The notes below the pieces were generated by a model. The model did no database searches and was not told the origin of the DNA. It saw only the letters and a program-made list of their open reading frames with translations. Positions 1 to 6,722 of a stretch of 10,400 nt of DNA are shown here, in pieces; the stretch's first letter is position 1; every line of letters begins with the position of its first letter. The translations under genes were made by a program, and so were the position numbers. Source of the DNA: Chloroflexota bacterium (GTDB lineage: Bacteria; Chloroflexota; Limnocylindria; Limnocylindrales; CSP1-4). The DNA lies in assembly GCA_016200675.1 (NCBI GenBank), contig JACQEH010000009.1, positions 1 to 10,400 of the forward strand, read 5' to 3'.

Positions 1-415
1 AGCGGGCTGCCTCGAGCCCGGAGGTCCGGATGAGGCAGATCTCGTCGACCTCGTAGCGGTCGCCGAGATAGGTTATCGCGGCCTCGACCGCCGCCCGGTC
101 GGCAGGCAGGAGCGGACCGTCCGTGCGGGCGAGAGCATCTTCGAAGACCACATTCTGGCGGGCCAGCCGGACGTCGCGTGATGCGCGGTCGATCGCGTCG
201 TGGAGGATCGCCGCCTGGCCGGCGACATGGATGTTGAGGCGGCCGTCGGCCTCGCGACGCATCTGGTTCGTGACCTGGAGGAGCACGGCGCCGCCGGCAA
301 CGATGGCGAGGGCCACCACGGCGGCAATGACGACGGGGGCTCGGCCGCCGATCGGACGCATGAGCCGGCGCGAGGTGACGGCGGCGCGGGCCGCCCGGCT
401 GGGACGCTCGTTCAC
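1..415 (-). CDS. Membrane-anchored sensor protein, N-terminal fragment (Cache-like extracytoplasmic domain)
   Basis: This open frame enters from the left edge on the minus strand, and 138 residues are visible. It starts with GTG at 415, preceded by an AGAGG purine run about 11 bases upstream. An ATG at residue 19 is the alternative start. Residues 1-25 are arginine-rich. Residues about 27-48 form one hydrophobic membrane segment. After it comes a helical stretch (about 50-90) and then a segment ending in DEICLIRTSG (124-133), which resembles the strand pair of Cache/PDC sensor domains found in histidine kinases, diguanylate cyclases and chemoreceptors. The topology (cytoplasmic basic N-terminus, one membrane helix, outside sensor domain) supports a signal-transduction role, but the output domain lies beyond the window. 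The gene follows the permease gene on the same strand after 129 bases, so it may belong to the transport operon or be separate. The family call rests on a short match and is tentative. Confidence 0.6.
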   Translation of the reverse strand, partial: MNERPSRAARAAVTSRRLMRPIGGRAPVVIAAVVALAIVAGGAVLLQVTNQMRREADGRLNIHVAGQAAILHDAIDRASRDVRLARQNVVFEDALARTDGPLLPADRAAVEAAITYLGDRYEVDEICLIRTSGLEAAR

Positions 416-432
416 GAAGGTTCGTTCCTCTC

Positions 433-451
433 GACACCGATCCCCGGTGTC
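433..451 (-). promoter_or_regulatory. Small hairpin upstream of the sensor gene
   Basis: A perfect 7-bp inverted repeat, GACACCG and CGGTGTC with a 5-base loop, lies in the 129-base gap between the NupQ-like permease gene and the sensor gene. On the minus strand it ends just before the sensor gene's ribosome binding site. No T-run follows, so it is not a standard intrinsic terminator. A second weak stem (509-514 with 535-540, GCGCCA/TGGCGC) lies directly after the permease stop codon. Either could reduce read-through from the transport operon. In GC-rich DNA such stems also arise by chance. Confidence 0.3.
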
Positions 452-544
452 CTCCGAGGGTCGGGCCTGGGGCGCCCGCTCGACAGGCAGCGTAGGTCCC
501 TGCCCCGCGCGCCATTCGTACCGACCGCCCGCGGTGGCGCTCGG

Positions 545-1783
545 TCAGCCCGCGTCGCCCCGACGGAACGGTTCGCCGACCGCGGCGGGCGGCCGGAGGC
601 GCTGGCGAGCGAAGGCGAGCACGAGCAGGGTCGTCAGGTGCGGGGCGAAGCTGACGAACTCCGACGGGACGGCCCGCACGATCCAGAACCAGGCGAGCAG
701 GGCGCCCGCCGGGATCCCGAACAGGAGGGTCCCGCGCCAGTCGCCCGCGAACCCGCGGCGGATGGCGACCGCGGCACCGACCAACCCGATCGCGACGAGG
801 AGCACGCCGACCGTGACCTCCTGCCGCGTCCGGAGGGCGTCGGTGAAGCCGAAGACCAGCGAGCCCACCGTCACGGACCAGGGGTTCCAGTTGCCGAAGA
901 TGACCGTGGCCAGGCCGATGAAGCCGCGGCCGGCCGTCTGGCCCTCGCGGTACAGGCTCGAGGCGACCGTGACGAGGTAGACCCCGGCCAGCCCCGCCAG
1001 GCCCCCCGAGACGCCGAGCGCGACGTAGCGGTAGACCCAGGGCCGGACGGCGAGGCTGTCGGCCGCTTCCGGCCGCTCCCCCACCGCCCGGATCCGGAGG
1101 CCCAGCCGGGTGCGCCACAGGACCCACCACGTGACCGGGACGAGCGCGACAACGAGGACGGTCAGGACGGAGACGTCGGTCAGCAGCCCCAGGACGACGG
1201 CCGCGGCGTCGCCCAGGACCGGGACGTTCGCCCGGTCGACCGGCGCCAGCAGGACCTCGACGGCGGGCAGGCTGACCGTGGGGAAGTCGGGCACGGCCGG
1301 TGAGGTCGTGATCGACCCACCGGCAACCGCGGCGAAGGCGATCGACGAGAGGAAACGGGTCAGCCCGACCGCGAGGAGATTGAGGGTCAGCCCGGAGATC
1401 GCCTGGTCGACCCCGAAGGTCACGGCGAGCAACGCGTGGACCAGCCCGAATGCGGTCCCCGCCGCCACGCCGGCCGCCAGTCCCGCACCCACGCCCCACT
1501 GGTAGCCGGCCCAGGCACCGAACCAGGTCCCGGCGATCATCATCCCCTCGAGGCCGATGTTGATCACGCCGGATCGCTCGGCCCACAGGGCGCCGAGGCC
1601 GGCCAGGAGGATCGGGGCCGTGAAGCGGAGGGTCGCCGCGATCCCGCCCCGGGAGAAGAGATCCGGAGCCTCGAGCGCCCCGCTGAGCAGCGACAAGGCG
1701 GTGAATCCGGCGATCACCCGGGCCACCGGGCCGAGAAGCCATCCGGGCCGGGTGCGGAAGCCGGGAATCGAGGCGCCGGTCAC
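545..1783 (-). CDS. ABC importer permease, NupQ/YufQ type (nucleoside family)
   Basis: This 412-residue, strongly hydrophobic protein is the second membrane subunit of a BMP-type nucleoside ABC importer. Family marks are GVINIGLEGMM at 72-82, RIRAVGERPEAADSLAV near 230-246 (the cytoplasmic loop expected to contact the ATPase), and TAGRGFIGLATVIFGNWNP at 283-301. It begins with GTG at 1783, only 4 bases after the stop of the upstream permease gene and without a good ribosome binding site, which suggests translational coupling. Bacillus YufQ-like proteins are nearer 320 residues. This one is longer, with added hydrophobic sequence at about 322-370 that could form two extra membrane helices before the usual C-terminal helix. 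From memory, similar longer forms occur in high-GC Gram-positives, so the length alone is not proof of novelty. The exact substrate (purine or pyrimidine nucleoside) cannot be read from the sequence. Confidence 0.9.
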   Translation of the reverse strand: MTGASIPGFRTRPGWLLGPVARVIAGFTALSLLSGALEAPDLFSRGGIAATLRFTAPILLAGLGALWAERSGVINIGLEGMMIAGTWFGAWAGYQWGVGAGLAAGVAAGTAFGLVHALLAVTFGVDQAISGLTLNLLAVGLTRFLSSIAFAAVAGGSITTSPAVPDFPTVSLPAVEVLLAPVDRANVPVLGDAAAVVLGLLTDVSVLTVLVVALVPVTWWVLWRTRLGLRIRAVGERPEAADSLAVRPWVYRYVALGVSGGLAGLAGVYLVTVASSLYREGQTAGRGFIGLATVIFGNWNPWSVTVGSLVFGFTDALRTRQEVTVGVLLVAIGLVGAAVAIRRGFAGDWRGTLLFGIPAGALLAWFWIVRAVPSEFVSFAPHLTTLLVLAFARQRLRPPAAVGEPFRRGDAG

Positions 1784-1787
1784 GCCG

Positions 1788-2897
1788 TCACACCGTCACG
1801 CCCGAGGCTCCCCCGACGGCCCGGGCCACGTACCGTCGCTCCTGCCGGGCCCGGATCCGCCGGACGAGCTCGTAGGCCACGACGATGGCCAGGACCGTGA
1901 CGGCCTGGAGGATCGTGACGACCTCCCGGCTCACGCCGGCCAGGTCGAGGACCTGCGCCGAGCGCTCGATGAACGCCCAGGCGAAGGCCCCGAACGCCAC
2001 GCCGAGGGGATGATTCCGGCCGAGAATCGCGACCGACAGGCCGGTGAAGGCGAGGCCCGACGGGAAGTCGAGCCCGAAGCGGTGCGACGCGCCGAGCAGC
2101 TGGGGCAGGCCGACGAGGCCGGCGATCGCGCCGGACGCCGCCATCGTCAGGAGGGCCAGGCGCGGCGCCCGAATCCCGGCCACCTTCGCCGCCCGGCCGG
2201 ACAGGCCCATCGCCCGGACCTCGAATCCGACCGTGGACCGATGGAGGACCAGCCAGTAGCCGATCCCGACCGCGATCGCCACGAACACGAACCCGTTGAC
2301 GGCGGCCCCCGCGCCCTCGACGCCCGGGATCGCAATGGACGGAATCCAGCCGCTCGGCGGGATCGTCGCGGTCGTGACGTTGTTGCTGCCGGCCGCCTGC
2401 TGGGCCAGCCGGGCGGGTGACAGGAGCCAGGCGATGAGGCCGCTCGCGACGGCGTTGAGCATGATCGTCGAGATCACGACGTTGACCCCGCGCCGGACGT
2501 AGAGCAGGCCGGCGACGGCCGCCCAGCCCCAGCCCACGGCCATCGCCACGACGACGACGAGGGCCACGTGGAGGGGCGCCGGGAGGGACACCGCCGCACC
2601 GATGACGGCCGCCGCGAAGGCCCCCAGGCGGTACTGCCCGTCGATCCCGATGTTGAAGAGCCGGAGGTGGAAGCCGACCGCCGCGGCGATCCCGGCCAGG
2701 TAGTAGGGGATCGCCTTGTTGGCGACCGCCACCAGGGTCACGGGCCGGAGGCCGTAGGCGAGGGCGTCACCCAGGACCGCCAGCGGATCGACGCGGGCGA
2801 GGGCGAGGATGACCAGGGTCACCGCGAGGGCGAAGCCGAAGGCAACGACCGGGGCTGCCAGGACGAGGCCGGCGGCGCGGAGGCGGGTCACGGGCAC
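1788..2897 (-). CDS. ABC importer permease, NupP/YufP type (nucleoside family)
   Basis: This 369-residue integral membrane protein is the first permease of the BMP-type nucleoside importer. Visible family marks are FNIGIDGQ at 81-88, RRGVNVVISTIMLNAVA at 135-151, the coupling-loop-like segment GFEVRAMGLSGRAAKVAGI at 224-242, and GLAFTGLSVAILGRNHPLG at 281-299. An N-terminal hydrophobic helix spans about 8-35. The start is assigned to GTG at 2897; a second in-frame GTG at 2891 is equally possible. No Shine-Dalgarno sequence is visible before either, and both lie in or at the edge of the 3' arm of a hairpin (2890-2928). An ATG at 2899 is out of frame and stops after three codons. The gene follows the binding-protein gene by 30 bases. 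In known operons of this family an ATPase gene (NupO/YufO) normally sits between the binding protein and this permease, but none is present here. Confidence 0.9.
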   Translation of the reverse strand: MPVTRLRAAGLVLAAPVVAFGFALAVTLVILALARVDPLAVLGDALAYGLRPVTLVAVANKAIPYYLAGIAAAVGFHLRLFNIGIDGQYRLGAFAAAVIGAAVSLPAPLHVALVVVVAMAVGWGWAAVAGLLYVRRGVNVVISTIMLNAVASGLIAWLLSPARLAQQAAGSNNVTTATIPPSGWIPSIAIPGVEGAGAAVNGFVFVAIAVGIGYWLVLHRSTVGFEVRAMGLSGRAAKVAGIRAPRLALLTMAASGAIAGLVGLPQLLGASHRFGLDFPSGLAFTGLSVAILGRNHPLGVAFGAFAWAFIERSAQVLDLAGVSREVVTILQAVTVLAIVVAYELVRRIRARQERRYVARAVGGASGVTV

Positions 2898-2928
2898 ATC
2901 TGGCGGGCCGGCGGTTGGATGTGCCCGT
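2890..2928 (-). promoter_or_regulatory. Intercistronic hairpin between binding-protein and permease genes
   Basis: A perfect 11-bp inverted repeat (ACGGGCACATC and its complement, arms 2918-2928 and 2890-2900 on the transcribed minus strand) encloses a 17-base loop. The 5' arm begins at the last base of the binding-protein stop codon. The 3' arm contains the assigned GTG start of the permease gene. Such hairpins between a binding protein and its permeases are known elsewhere (the malE-malF gap is the classic case), where they keep binding-protein mRNA more abundant than permease mRNA. The repeat is seen directly; the role is inferred. There is no U-tract, so it is unlikely to be a full terminator. 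Confidence 0.6.
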
Positions 2929-3962
2929 CAGGGCGTCTGGGGAACGACGATCCTGCCGGCGACGATGTCGGCCGCGTAGCCGTCGAGCTTTGCCTTGATG
3001 TCGTCGACGAAGCCGCCCGACGTCGCGTATCCGACCCCGCCGTTGGCCAGGCCGAAGGTGTGGACGCCCGGCGTGAACTGGAAGCCCGCGGCCTCGCCGA
3101 TGAACTCGCGCGTGCCGACGTTCGAGTTCTTGAGCATCGACGTCAGGATGTGGTCGCGGACGTTCACCGGTTCGAGCTTGTACTCGTCGGCGTCGACGCC
3201 GATTGACCAGTGGTCGGTCTGGGCGGCTGCCTCGTGGACACCGGCCCCGGAACCGCCGGCGGCCGCGAAGATGATGTCGACGCCGTTGTCGTACATGCCG
3301 AGGGCCGCCTCCTTGCCGTGGGGCGGATCCCCGAAGCCGGAGTAGTCGGGCGGCTGGCTCAGGTAGGTGACCTGGACCCTGGCCGCCGGGTTGGCGGCAC
3401 GAACCCCGGCCGTGAACCCGGCCTCGAACTTCTGGAGCAGCGGGATCTGGACCGCCCCGATGAAGCCGACGGTGGTGGTCTTCGTCTTGAGGCCGGCCGC
3501 GGCGCCGACGAGGAACGAGCCTTCGTGCTCGGCGAAGAGGATGTCCCAGACGTTGGGGGCCGTGACGGTCGCGTCGTCGACGATCGCGAACTTCACCTTC
3601 GGGAACTCCGCCGCGACCTTCTGGATGGCCGTGGCATAGGTGAACCCGACGGCGATGATGGCGTCGTAGCCCGAGGAGGCCAGGAGCCGCAGGCGCTCGG
3701 CCCTGTCGTCGTCCGTGTCGTCGAGCTTGGCGGTGACCTCCTTGAGCTCGACACGGAGCGCGTCGGCCGCCTCCTTCGCCCCGTTGTAGGCGATGTCGTT
3801 GAAGCCGCCGTCGCCGCGGCCGGAGATGTCGTAGGCGATCGCGATCCTATGAACCTGCGGCGGTCCGGCCGGCGAGGGGTTGCTGGTGCCCCTACCGCAC
3901 GCGGACAGGACCGCGACGAAAGCGAGCGCGAGCGGCAGTCGGGCGAGCCGTCGGCGGTGCAT
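2928..3962 (-). CDS. BMP/PnrA-family substrate-binding lipoprotein (nucleoside ABC importer)
   Basis: This 344-residue lipoprotein is the extracytoplasmic binding subunit of the importer. The start at ATG 3962 gives a classic lipoprotein signal: RRR basic end, hydrophobic core, then LSAC with Cys22 as the lipidation site. The frame stays open further upstream, but that would bury the signal peptide and run through the divergent kinase gene. The mature part shows BMP/PnrA features: AIAYDISGRGDGGFND at 41-56, GYDAIIAVGFTYA near 98-110, TTTVGFIGAVQIPLLQKFEAG near 162-182, AAAGGSGAGV at 233-242, SIGVDADE at 253-260, and LTSMLKN near 273-279. Characterised relatives bind purine or other nucleosides. 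The start has no obvious Shine-Dalgarno sequence. Two permease genes follow on the same strand, while a ribokinase-like gene diverges 46 bases away, consistent with nucleoside or ribose use. Sure of family, less sure of ligand. Confidence 0.92.
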   Translation of the reverse strand: MHRRRLARLPLALAFVAVLSACGRGTSNPSPAGPPQVHRIAIAYDISGRGDGGFNDIAYNGAKEAADALRVELKEVTAKLDDTDDDRAERLRLLASSGYDAIIAVGFTYATAIQKVAAEFPKVKFAIVDDATVTAPNVWDILFAEHEGSFLVGAAAGLKTKTTTVGFIGAVQIPLLQKFEAGFTAGVRAANPAARVQVTYLSQPPDYSGFGDPPHGKEAALGMYDNGVDIIFAAAGGSGAGVHEAAAQTDHWSIGVDADEYKLEPVNVRDHILTSMLKNSNVGTREFIGEAAGFQFTPGVHTFGLANGGVGYATSGGFVDDIKAKLDGYAADIVAGRIVVPQTP

Positions 3963-4008
3963 GCCGCCACGGTATCGTTTCCCGGTTGCAGGCGGCAGGG
4001 AGGCGGGC
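3963..4008. promoter_or_regulatory. Short divergent intergenic region (importer operon / kinase)
   Basis: Only 46 bases lie between the ATG of the binding lipoprotein (minus) and the GTG of the kinase (plus). It holds the kinase ribosome binding site (GGGAGG at 3998-4003). On the plus strand TATCGT at 3973-3978 fits a loose -10 element for the kinase. No convincing -35 or minus-strand promoter is visible. If both genes are transcribed from here, promoters must overlap or extend into the coding regions, giving room for shared control. Confidence 0.35.
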
Positions 4009-4941
4009 GTGACGGTCCCAGGCGCAGGAGCAAACCCGGCAGTCGCCGTGGTCGGCAGCATGAACATCGATCTCGTGACGTATGCCCGGCGCGCACCCGG
4101 ACCCGGCGAGACGGTCATCGGCGAGCGCTTCCAGTCGGGCTTCGGGGGCAAGGGCGCAAACCAGGCGGTGATGGCCCGCCTGCTCAGGGCGGACGTCGCC
4201 TTCGTGGGCGCGCTCGGTGACGACACCTACGCCGGGATGACCCTCGACAACTTCGCGGCGCGGGGCATCGATGCGCGGGGCGTCATGCGCGTCGCGGGCT
4301 CCAGCGGGGTCGCCCCGATCTGGGTCGAGGCGGACGGCACCAACCGGATCATCGTCGTGCCGGGAGCCAACGACCTCGTGACACCCGAGCACGCCACGGC
4401 ATTCGTGGCCGCGATGGCGCGCCTCGACGCCTGCGTCGGCCAGCTCGAAATTCCGCAGCCCGTGACGACGGCGGCCTTCACCGCGGCCCGGGCGCGGGGC
4501 GCCATCACGGTCCTCAATCCCGCCCCGGCGGCGCCGATCGCCGCCGAGCTCCTGGCGGTGACCGACTGGCTCATCCCGAACGAGGTCGAGCTCGCCACCC
4601 TTGCCGGCATCGAGGGCGCACCTTCCGACGCTGCGCTCGTCGCCTTCGCGGCCCGGACCGGAACCCGACTCGTGGTCACCCTCGGGTCGGGGGGCGCGGC
4701 GATCGTGGTGGGGGACGGCGTGGAGCGGGTTCCGGCGATCCCGGTAGCAGCGGTCGACACGACCGGCGCCGGCGACGCCTTCGTCGGCGCGTTCGCGGTC
4801 GGCCTGGCTCTCGGCCTCGGCGACGTGGTGGCTGTGCGCCTGGGGATCGCCTGCGCCTCGGACAGCGTGACCCGGCCGGGAACCCAGTCCTCGTTCCCGG
4901 ATGCCGGGCGGTCCGCTGCCCTCCTGGCGGCCATGGGCTGA
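4009..4941 (+). CDS. rbsK: Ribokinase (PfkB-family sugar kinase)
   Basis: This 310-residue cytoplasmic kinase is very likely a ribokinase, transferring phosphate from ATP to O5 of ribose to feed ribose 5-phosphate to central metabolism. Visible PfkB features are VGSMNIDLV at 15-23, the substrate loop GFGGKGANQAV at 44-54, NPAPA in the middle of the protein followed by WLIPNEVEL, and the catalytic/anion-hole motif DTTGAGDAF at 250-258, with Asp256 as the predicted general base. Length matches E. coli ribokinase (309 residues). I chose GTG at 4009 because GGGAGG lies 5 bases upstream and the conserved beta strand begins at residue 12; the frame runs open further upstream without support. It diverges from the nucleoside-importer operon, so a natural job is capturing ribose freed from imported nucleosides. 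Other PfkB sugar or nucleoside kinases are a less likely reading. Confidence 0.9.
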   Translation: MTVPGAGANPAVAVVGSMNIDLVTYARRAPGPGETVIGERFQSGFGGKGANQAVMARLLRADVAFVGALGDDTYAGMTLDNFAARGIDARGVMRVAGSSGVAPIWVEADGTNRIIVVPGANDLVTPEHATAFVAAMARLDACVGQLEIPQPVTTAAFTAARARGAITVLNPAPAAPIAAELLAVTDWLIPNEVELATLAGIEGAPSDAALVAFAARTGTRLVVTLGSGGAAIVVGDGVERVPAIPVAAVDTTGAGDAFVGAFAVGLALGLGDVVAVRLGIACASDSVTRPGTQSSFPDAGRSAALLAAMG

Positions 4942-4952
4942 GCGGTCCGGAT

Positions 4953-4990
4953 GTCACGAGGCCCCTCCCGGAAAGAAGGGGCCTCGTGAC
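4953..4990. terminator. Bidirectional hairpin terminator between convergent genes
   Basis: A perfect 14-bp inverted repeat (4953-4966 pairing with 4977-4990) encloses a 10-base loop. It begins 11 bases after the kinase stop codon, and on the other strand lies 35 bases after the stop of the NCS1 permease gene. Position, stem length and the convergent arrangement point to a terminator serving both strands. Neither side has a clear T-run, as is common in very GC-rich genomes, so termination strength is inferred. Confidence 0.8.
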
Positions 4991-5025
4991 CTTGCTGTCG
5001 GAGCGGGCGTGGCCCGCGATCCGGA

Positions 5026-6630
5026 TCAGGCCGGGGACTGGCTCATCGCGCGTGCGGATTCGGTCTGCGGAGCAGGCACGAACTTCGTCAGGACCGCGTA
5101 GACGACGAAGGACACGATCAGGCCGACGACCCAGCTGTAGTCGGCGAACGCGAACGGAGCCTTCAGGAAGGGCAGGATCCCGTCGGCCGGGAACGGGCCA
5201 CCGTAGGAGCCGCCGATCGCCATCACGACGCCGACGAGGAGCGCCACCACGGCGCGCCAGTTCCAGCCGCTCGCGTAGCGGTAGATGCCATCGGCCTTGT
5301 AGAGGTCGGTCAGCTTGAGGCTGGTCCGGCGGATGTACCAGTAGTCGGCAATCAGCACGCCGGCGATGGCGCCGGTGGCGCCGCCGTAGGTCCCCAGCCA
5401 GGTGAAGATGTAGCTGTTGGGATCGTTGTAGAGGTTCCAGGGCTGCAGCAGGACGCCGATCACGCCGGTGATCAGGCCGCCGGTCCGGAAGCTGATCCGC
5501 TTCGGCCAGGCGTTCGAGAAGTCGTAGGACGGGCTGACGATGTTCGCGGCGACGTTCACGGACAGGGTGGCGACGCCGAGGGTGAAGAGCGCCAGCACGA
5601 CGACCAGGACGCCGACCGCGCTGCCATCGTTGAGCTTGCCGACGAGGAACACCGGGTTGAACAGGTCACCGGCCTTCTCGCCGGGGAAGACGACCGTCGC
5701 CGCGGAGGTCACGAGGACCGCGATGAGCGGGAAGACCGTCATGGTCGTCGGCAGGCCCAGGATCTGGCCCCACGCCTGCTGGCGCTGGCCCTGGCCGAAC
5801 CGGGTGAAGTCCGGCATGTTCAGGGACAGGGTCGACCAGAAGGCGATCATGCCCATGAGGGCCGGTGGGAAGAGCTTGAACCAGAAGTCCGAGCCCCAGC
5901 CGACCTTGCCGTGATCCGCGAGGAGCGGGCCGAAGCCGCCGGCCCGGATGGTCATCCAGACGAGCAGCAGGACCGCGACGATGAGGACGAACGGGGCGGC
6001 CCAGTTCTCGAACCTCCGGACCGCATCCATGCCGCGCAGGATGATCACGATATTGAGGGCCCAGAAGATGGCGAAGCTGAGCCAGACGGTCCACGGCTGG
6101 GGGCCGCCGAACCCGATCTGGATCTTGGCCGCGTTCGTCCACCACGAGTCGGCACCGAAGAGCGCGCCGGCGACGGTGTAGATCGCGGTGCCGCCGATCC
6201 ACGTCTGGATGCCGAACCAGCCGCAGGCCACGCCGGCGCGCATGAGGGCCGGCAGGTTGGCGCCGAAGACGCCAAAGGAGGCCCGGGCGAAGACCGGATA
6301 CGGGATCCCGTACTTCGTGCCGGCATGGCTGTTGGCGAGCATCGGCACGAGCACGATGATGTTCGCCAGCATGATCGTCAGGATTGCCTGGTACCAGGCC
6401 ATCCCCAGCAGGACGAGGCCGGCTGCCAGGCCCCAGGTCGGGATGTTGTGGGCCATGCCGATCCAGAGCGCAACGTAGTTGTACGTCGTCCAGGTGCGCT
6501 TCTTGATCGGAACGGGCGCGAGGTCGTCGTTGTGGAGCGACGAGGTGCCCAGGGCCATGTCGGCCTCGGGGGTCAGCTCGTGTCGCCCGTCCGGAAGGAC
6601 AATCTCGCCGTCGAAGACTTGGGCCGTCAT
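5026..6630 (-). CDS. NCS1-family nucleobase/hydantoin/allantoin permease
   Basis: This 534-residue membrane protein is a secondary transporter of the NCS1 family (cytosine, uracil, allantoin, hydantoin and related substrates). Marks are HNDDLAPVPIKKRTWTTYNY at 33-52, GWFGIQTWIGG at 137-147, SLNMPDFTRFG at 269-279, SPSYDFSNAWPKRISFRTGG at 366-385 and ADYWYIRR at 428-435. Trp138 and Gln142 share the i/i+4 spacing of the ligand-contacting Trp117 and Gln121 of the hydantoin transporter Mhp1, and Asn271 falls where Mhp1 has Asn318; this alignment is from memory. About 12 hydrophobic segments are visible. The start at ATG 6630 has a strong GGAGGGAG site just upstream. It lies 92 bases downstream of the aminotransferase gene on the same strand, beside dihydropyrimidinase and beta-ureidopropionase, so uracil, thymine, dihydropyrimidine or hydantoin uptake is the best inference. 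Confidence 0.92.
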   Translation of the reverse strand: MTAQVFDGEIVLPDGRHELTPEADMALGTSSLHNDDLAPVPIKKRTWTTYNYVALWIGMAHNIPTWGLAAGLVLLGMAWYQAILTIMLANIIVLVPMLANSHAGTKYGIPYPVFARASFGVFGANLPALMRAGVACGWFGIQTWIGGTAIYTVAGALFGADSWWTNAAKIQIGFGGPQPWTVWLSFAIFWALNIVIILRGMDAVRRFENWAAPFVLIVAVLLLVWMTIRAGGFGPLLADHGKVGWGSDFWFKLFPPALMGMIAFWSTLSLNMPDFTRFGQGQRQQAWGQILGLPTTMTVFPLIAVLVTSAATVVFPGEKAGDLFNPVFLVGKLNDGSAVGVLVVVLALFTLGVATLSVNVAANIVSPSYDFSNAWPKRISFRTGGLITGVIGVLLQPWNLYNDPNSYIFTWLGTYGGATGAIAGVLIADYWYIRRTSLKLTDLYKADGIYRYASGWNWRAVVALLVGVVMAIGGSYGGPFPADGILPFLKAPFAFADYSWVVGLIVSFVVYAVLTKFVPAPQTESARAMSQSPA

Positions 6631-6652
6631 GAACTCCCTCCAACTTGATGCT

Positions 6653-6674
6653 CGAGCGTGCGACGCACGCCTCG
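6653..6674 (-). repeat. Inverted repeat in the aminotransferase/permease gap
   Basis: In the 92-base gap between the aminotransferase stop and the NCS1 permease start, arms 6653-6662 and 6664-6674 are complementary over 10 pairs with one bulged base and a single central base. As RNA it would fold with a slightly opened loop; as DNA it is a near-perfect dyad that could bind a dimeric regulator. It sits about 11 bases upstream of the permease ribosome binding site in transcript direction. It may tune expression between the two genes or mark a second promoter. Confidence 0.4.
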
Positions 6675-6722
6675 ACCGGGATTCGCCGGATCAGGCTCGA
6701 TCGTGTCCGTCAGGCCGCCTCC

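Noticed and set aside
200..1303. Long plus-strand frame (367 codons) opposite the sensor and NupQ-like genes
   Set aside because: Its product is repetitive Arg/Asp/Gly/Pro-rich sequence without domains, and the opposite strand encodes a recognisable permease.
3880..4008. Earlier ATG start for the kinase at 3880
   Set aside because: The added 43 residues have no similarity to ribokinases and overlap the lipoprotein gene; GTG 4009 has a well-placed ribosome binding site.
3210..4220. Plus-strand frame (336 codons) across the binding lipoprotein and the kinase start
   Set aside because: It is antisense to the lipoprotein gene and out of frame with the kinase, with no motif.
3963..4226. Upstream extension of the binding lipoprotein to 432 residues
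   Set aside because: The extension would place the signal peptide and lipobox internally and overlap the divergent kinase; ATG 3962 gives a proper lipoprotein leader.
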